NCBI GenBank assembly: GCA_904066235.2
Contig: CAJFCV020000002.1
Span: forward strand, 3,844,001-3,908,000
Source of the DNA: Bursaphelenchus xylophilus
Taxonomy: Eukaryota > Nematoda > Chromadorea > Rhabditida > Aphelenchoididae
Reading direction: 5' to 3'
DNA length: 64,000 bases
The notes beneath the pieces were generated by a model. That model saw only the letters and a program-made list of their open reading frames with translations, had not been told where the DNA came from and searched no databases. Below, piece after piece: positions 58,788-64,000 of the stretch (positions are counted from its first letter, which is position 1; the number at the start of each line of letters is the position of its first letter). Position numbers and translations under genes: made by a program.

Positions 58788-61700
58788 CTGCAAGAAGTTG
58801 GCGTAGAATCGCTTCGTACGAAAATTCGCTTACCTCCAGCACCAGTAAAGACTTCGCACGGCTTTTCCTTCACATATCCGCTTCCAGCCGGACAATGGAA
58901 GGCCGATTGGAAGGCTTTGTAATTCTCTAGCGTCCCTTCTACTCGATATCTCGATGGAATTGCTTTTCCCGTAATCAATTGGCTGAATATCTGACTTTCT
59001 TTTCGATTACTCTCGCAGTATTGTCGAGTATAACCCAGAAAAAATGTTTGTTCAGGTCCAAGTTGTCCGAGTAAATTATCGTTGAACCGTAAGTCTGCGC
59101 CGAACTCTCCTTCAGCCAGTTGATAGGCGGTGTAAGCCACATGGATCGCTAAAAATTCAAAAGATGTTATATAGGTAGGACCAATTACCGATGTTATCAG
59201 CAAAGTTTTCTGGGACTATCTCATCGTTGTTTATGCATCGTACAGGGTATCCTTCCTCTATTACCGGACAGAATTTGCTGTATTGGAGCTTCAGACATCT
59301 AGTCAATTCTTCGAAAGCGTCTTTCGAATCCGTCCAGTCACTGTAGTGTCCAAGTTTGTCCAATTGAATTCCGATTGCGTCTAGAAACGAAACGATTGAG
59401 ATATACTCAGCGTAAATTTACCTAGCGAGTGGGCTAAAACATGAGCAATTCTGATGCCAAGTCCGCCGTAATTCGCCGATAATGGGTAGTCAAAGTCAAA
59501 GAAAGGTGCAGAAGCTGCTCCGGCTGGCACAGTCAGCGTATTTGTGATGTAGTTGTAGTATGGAGTGACCTGAAATGAAGCTACAGACGTTTCTTATGTG
59601 CTTACATGACTTGGACTTTCATCGAAACCTCGTTCCACTGAATTTTTCAACAGTTTCGCCAGCTCTTTGCCTTTTCTAAACTGCGTCTGCGCTAGCCAAT
59701 AATCTCCGAAAGCCTCTCTGTCGGAAAGATCAGGGTAGCCTTCAAAATATTCCTTGATATAATTGTCTTGGATGATTTTCGTATCTCCAATGGCATTAAT
59801 TTGAAGATTCTCTAACTTTCCAATTGCGGCATTCTTTGCCTGCTGAGAAGCCCAGGTTGTTTGCCGAATATGAGTTAATAGTGAGTTTATGATGGCATTC
59901 GTCAGCCTGGTGACGTTCTCTTGGACGTCCTTGAAGGCAATTTCATTTCCTTCAAAGTAGTATTTGGAATGCAGTGGGCCAAGGCTTCGAGTTTCCAATG
60001 CGCAAGAGAGTGTGTTCAGATCTGTCGCCGGTAAATTGTCATTCAGTCCATCATGAGGTTTCTTCAGAAGAATGTGACTGAAAAATTGAAAGATTAAATT
60101 ATCAGAGCATCAAGGACTTACCGTATGCCCCACAGCAACTTGAAATACAGGTAGTTGACCATATCTTCGGGAAGAATTCCGGATTTTTCGTTCTTCCACG
60201 CCTTTAACGTCTCCCCAAGTCCAACTGGATTCATAATGCTCAATATGAATTCATTATTCAGAACCGGGGGTTTTCCGGCTTCTTCAGTTATAACCTTGGA
60301 TCTGACAGCAGATGACGCCGATTTCAGATACTTTTGGAAGAGGACCAGCCAGTCAAAGTCTGGGTAATCATTGGTTAAATTGGCTGCAAATTGAATATTT
60401 TGCCGGGTTCTCATAGTCCTCTTTCTCTCCAAGGAGTTTGAATAGGTCGACAAAAGAGCTTCTAGTTTGTAAATTTTCTCGGCGGCCTTATCGTAGTCAA
60501 CATGAGCCGCAGAGATTAGTTTTCCATAGGCTTGCAAGACTTGTTTAATCTCATTTGTTACCCAGCCCTTTGTTTTCTCCTGATATTTGGTTCGATATAT
60601 TTCGGCAGGGTGGGATAAAGAGGCCTCGTCAAATTGAAGGAGATAAACTGGATAAGCAAATTCTGTTGTCTCTAAATTTGGCTCGATGTTGATGTCGATC
60701 AAGCTACCAATTCCAAAAATCCCATTTAACGCGCCAATGGCTTTTTCGAAGAAGTTTTCTCCGATAACAGATGATTCAGTTTCGAATAATGTGAAATTGG
60801 TGTCAATCTCCTCGGCGAACCTGTCAACGATCAATGTCACTGTTGATTTCAACGCTTCGTTGTCTTGTTGCCGCTTTAGGCATGAGCTATAATAATTATT
60901 GATGATCTTCTTCTCTGGGATATCAACGTTTCCGGATTCCAATGCCTTTACAACCCGACTGGCCGCAAGTCTTGTAGCCGCCTGCTCGTCAGTTTCTGCT
61001 CCCTTTATGAAGTTGCTGCATACATAGTCATAGAAGTTGTCACATGGACTTTCATCCACGTCAATGGTTTGAAGTAGACTAGTCTTGACTTCGTTGAACT
61101 TTTCGCTGTCTTTGCTTTGAGCTGAGGGAAGATTGGCTGGCGCTAATGTTGTCGTTGTAGGAGGAATTCCAAGAGCTGAAAAATCCGTTTTACATGGAAT
61201 TAAGATGACCTACATGGTTCGACATCGCTGATCCAGACGTCACAACGCTCTTCTGGTGCATATTTACTTCCGATTGGACAGTTGAATGCCTCTCTAAACG
61301 CTGGGAAGTTCTGTAATGAGCCGAGAACTCGGTATCTTCCAGGCGGATGATTGTCGTTATATTCGGCCAGCGGGGTATTCTGATCACACCACAGCCTTCC
61401 AAAGGCCAAGAAGAAAAGCTGATCACTAGTGAATTGGCCGATCAAATCATTGGGAAGTCGGGGAGAGGCGCCATCTCGCGAAATAGCATTTCTATACGCT
61501 CTGAAGGCGGCTTGAATTCCACCATTGTCGGCGACATTTTCTCCTTTGGTTTGGTCTCCGTTCACGCAGTTTTTGTCTTCGCAGAAGTTGTTGTACTGGT
61601 TCACAACACAGTCAGTCATGTTGTCGTACCTTTCCTGGCTTTCTTTGTCGATCCATCGCCCCATCGCTCCAACTCCGTTAAACTGACTGCCGCTGAAGTC

Positions 61701-64000
61701 TGAAATACGCGGTAAGTTTCTCGGAGCCTATGATTTTACGTACCAAATCCATGTCCGATTTCATGACCAGCCAGAACTCCCAATAATCCGTAATTCACCG
61801 CCGCAGGCCATTCCCTATCGTAGAACGGAGCCTGGAGAATACCGAGCGGAAGGGTCAAGCCGTTTGTGATCGGATAGTACCACGCATTCACTGCATAAGG
61901 AGACCCCATGAATTTGTGCCGATCAAACGGAGTTTCTTTGAATCTTTGTCGCATTTTCGCAAGTTCCAATTTTCGAACCAAGTAATCCACGCGTTGAAGA
62001 ATTTCATCATCTTTGAAGTCGACTTCTTTGTAGTACTCATCGACGGCTTCAAAACTTTGAGAGAGTTTAGTGAAGGCAATGTTTTTGACGGCGTTGTCAA
62101 GTTTTGAGATGGCTTGCTAAAAAAACAAATTTATTATATGGATATACGGACTGGCGATGATTACCTTTCGACTCTCTTTTGTTATCCAACTAACTTGATC
62201 TATCATGCTTCGGAAACTCAGTAAGACTGTATCGGCGATCTTGGCAACTTCCAGCTGGAGTTGTTGTTGCGCTTTCTGCGTTGGTAGCTTGGACTTGACA
62301 AACATAGCGCTTGCTATCTCTTCAAAATTGAATATTGTTTTGAAAAGACAAGTTGTTTCATCTTCTGTGAATTCTTTGCCTTCATCCGTCATATGGAAGG
62401 GAGTGTCATCATAAGTTGTGATTATAGGGATTGATGGTGCTTTTCGAGGTGAAATAGTTTCCATAATGCTTCTCGGCTTTGGAGGATTTGGCAAGAATTG
62501 GGCATTGAATGACCTGATAGCGTTGAAGTAGAAATAATTATAGAGATCATTAGGTGTTACTAGTTTTTCCTTCATTGCGTCATCAAAGGCCAGGAGTACT
62601 GTATAAAGTTGTACCATATCTCGGACGTAGACTTCTTGCTTTGGATGCAAATATTTTGGCCAAAGGTCAGGCGTCTCGAAGAGAACTCCCTCCACAAAGC
62701 CTCGGAAGTCAATGGACGTTGAGAGTTGCTGAATCTTCCTCACAGGGTATGCCACAAACGATTCGATGAAATCTCGGGGTTTTGTAGCGTTAACCTGCAT
62801 TCTGGAGAACACTCTCTTCTCTAGCCTCACAATTTTTGTCGCTGTCTTCTTTAATTCCTCTTGATATTGGTCCGCATCTTCTGAGTAATGTTTCAAATAC
62901 CGATTGACACTCCTCATGGCACTCTCGACAATCTTTTCTTCGGTTAAGTTGAGTTGCAATTCAATGCCATGTAGGAAAAATCCTCCGGACATTTCGAACG
63001 CCAGACCTTTCTCTGGATGTTTGTAATTCGCATTTGCAACAATCGATATCAAAATTGAATTGCCAAATTTGGAGTATTGATATCCAATGGCTCTTCCAAT
63101 GTCATAAGCACTCGGATATTCTGCGATCTGTTGTTTGTCTCTGAGTGGGAAGGGCATCTTTGAATAATCAGCAAATTCCTTTAGGATTTCATCAATAATT
63201 GTGTCGTCTCGTCGTGGGTTCTCAACCGAATTCATGCACAGTTTGAAGAATCGTTTTGCCTTTTTAACGGCAGCGGGGTCTTCTTCAACAAGTGGCTTCT
63301 TGATCATTCGGTAGATATCAGCCGTATACTGTCGATAGAGCGGTCCGAAGTTGCTGACGCCAGTGAAACGGTTGCAAGTGTAGTTATAAAAGTCTTCACA
63401 TGGATCAAAGTTGACATTGATGGCCTCAGCGAACTGGTTGGCGCATTCCTCGTACTTCGGGCTGTTTGAGGTGGGTTGGGAGGGAATGTTGAGATTCGGT
63501 TTGAGTTTTGGCAACTCTGGGACTCCAATAACAGCAGTTGCTTCGGAGGTCCACAACTGAAATTATTAGCGTTGTAAGATTAGGCGATGATAAAAATTTT
63601 CTTCTAACGACAACTTAAGACAACTTACGTCAACTCTATTTTCCGGCGCATAATTCTGAGTGCTGTTACAGTTAAAAGCCACTTGGAAAGCTCTTCTATT
63701 TCCAAGGTGTTTTTGCAGGTAGACATTGTTCTTGAACAGCCCTGTTGGGTCTTCTTTTTTGCAGTACTTTTGCGAATATGTGTAGTAAAAAAGCTGAGAG
63801 CTGGACAACAATCCCAAAAACTCGTCAGACAAGGATCCGTCATCACCATGAACTAACTTCCATCTTCTCAACGAAATCTCAGCCAAAATTAAGCCAGTGT
63901 GGTCGGCGATAATGTCATCAAGCAAGAACTTTGCTTTTTCGGCGTCGGAGAAATATTTCAGCAGTTGGCTGAAGATTTCATTCAACTTTTGTTCGCTTTC
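55338..64000 (-). CDS. Multi-domain M13 (neprilysin/ECE-like) metallopeptidase, 5' end outside the window
   Basis: Thirteen exons, from the 5' end: 64000-63629, 63556-62165, 62116-61744, 61699-61214, 61175-60122, 60077-59606, 59569-59422, 59380-59189, 59148-58834, 58787-58528, 58018-56747, 56375-56246, 55864-55338. Every junction keeps frame, giving 2,330 codons before the stop. Visible residues 1-124 are the end of domain 1; 125-875, 876-1602 and 1603-2330 are complete M13 domains of about 730-750 residues. Domain 2 has NAWYYP, HEIGH (61,751-61,765), GENVADNGG and CDVW. Domain 3 has TPYYNY, HVLAH (59,429-59,443), PENFADN and CEVF. Domain 4 has NAWYE, HELSH (56,253-56,267), GENIADNGG and CSVW. 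Each N-terminal part has the family's D-P-C-x-D-F-Y motif (DPCEDFYNY, SPCDNFYDY, DPCNDFYKY). M13 enzymes are zinc peptidases that cut short extracellular peptides. A multi-domain chain is unusual; separate genes are unlikely because the joints lack stops and starts. Confidence 0.9.
55905..56222. repeat. GCACNGTGC-rich repeat in the last M13 intron
   Basis: GCACCGTGC, GCACAGTTC, GCACTGTGC (several) and GCACAGTGC recur in this 320-bp stretch, as in the 42.4-kb cluster and in families D and E. It makes a 105-codon plus-strand frame that is not a gene. Confidence 0.7.
56543..56707. repeat. Family A MITE and 21-bp shared end in an M13 intron
   Basis: CAGCCTATCTGGAAAATAAT to CACTATTTTCCCGATAGACTG (56,543-56,677). 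Ten bp later, 56,687-56,707 repeats exactly the 21-mer at 10,347-10,367 (AACCTCTGTATAACGAACC). Confidence 0.8.
58834..61175 (-). CDS. M13 domain 3 (exons 61175-60122, 60077-59606, 59569-59422, 59380-59189, 59148-58834), catalytically dead
   Basis: It opens with a Thr/Pro linker (PPTTTTLAPANLPSAQS) and SPCDNFYDYVCSNF. In exon 59569-59422 the zinc motif reads HVLAH: both His remain, but the catalytic Glu is Val. The substrate-binding N-A-x-Y is TPYY. The third zinc ligand is kept (PENFADN). The C-terminus GYVKEKPCEVF is normal. It could bind zinc or peptide, pair with a neighbouring domain, or be purely structural. The frame is intact over 727 codons, so selection has kept it. Confidence 0.88.
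61214..63556 (-). CDS. M13 domain 2 (exons 63556-62165, 62116-61744, 61699-61214), catalytic motifs intact
   Basis: A Pro-rich linker (VPELPKLKPNLNIPSQPTS) precedes DPCEDFYNYTCNRF. NAWYYP, the zinc motif HEIGHGF and GENVADNGG are all standard, and the domain ends RCDVWISDVEP. It is expected to be an active peptidase. The next intron is 38 nt (61,176-61,213); if retained, the chain would stop four codons on, after VEPCRSS. Confidence 0.88.
63629..64000 (-). CDS. M13 domain 1, C-terminal part (exon at the window edge)
   Basis: 124 codons open to the edge. LDDIIADHTGLILAE aligns with the family's GENIADNGGIxxAYxA, so the third zinc ligand Glu is Asp. The usual final C-x-V-W reads RVDLW across the junction, so that Cys is lost. 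The FNCNSTQNYAPENRVD end otherwise fits M13. The domain is probably degenerate, but its HExxH lies outside the window. A 72-nt intron then joins straight into the domain 2 linker. Confidence 0.8.

Noticed and set aside
1..64000. tRNA, rRNA, CRISPR, plasmid or phage signals
   Set aside because: No cloverleaf-like A and B boxes, rRNA segments, spaced direct repeats or prokaryotic gene layout were found.

Overview
The window is nuclear DNA of a nematode. Most introns are short GT-AG with TTTCAG-type 3' splice sites, and start codons sit just downstream of likely spliced-leader acceptors. There is a tandem array of nematode-type chemoreceptor genes and an expanded set of secreted metallopeptidases. 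The genus cannot be read from the sequence; a rhabditid-like roundworm is the best guess. AT-rich, MITE-loaded spacers and introns make up more than half of the window.

Layout. (1) 1-15,000, plus strand: six paralogous seven-transmembrane chemoreceptor genes of the Str superfamily, the first cut by the window edge. All share one plan of four exons and three phase-0 introns, with exons of about 216, 357, 177 and 231-261 nt. Genes 1-3 and genes 5-6 form two sequence subgroups; gene 4 is intermediate. (2) 16,122-21,039, plus strand: a 13-exon M1 (aminopeptidase N/ERAP-like) gene. It keeps the three zinc ligands but has HATAH in place of HExxH, and its GAMEN motif coincides with a one-base frame break. 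It is a pseudo-enzyme or a pseudogene. (3) 21,040-32,500: no confident gene; palindromic MITEs, an element with two identical 124-bp inverted arms, and unassigned broken frames. (4) 32,548-55,036, plus strand: one gene for an RGK-type small GTPase (Rad/Gem/Rem-like). Six coding exons join in phase to give 548 residues, with introns of 8.8 and 10.3 kb full of repeats. A second first exon at 53,509 also joins in phase and gives a short isoform. (5) 64,000-55,338, minus strand: 13 exons that join without a stop into 2,330 codons. They encode three complete M13 (neprilysin/ECE-like) domains and the end of a fourth in a single chain. Domains 2 and 4 have intact catalytic motifs; domain 3 has HVLAH instead of HExxH. 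The gene continues past the window end.

Functionally, the receptors suit chemosensation, the M13 polyprotein peptide processing outside the cell, and the RGK protein Ca-channel or cytoskeleton control. No operon links them. The RGK and M13 genes converge tail to tail, and their 3' ends probably overlap. The strongest candidates for something undescribed are the multi-domain M13 chain alternating intact and dead peptidase domains, the M1 pseudo-enzyme, and the two-start RGK gene.
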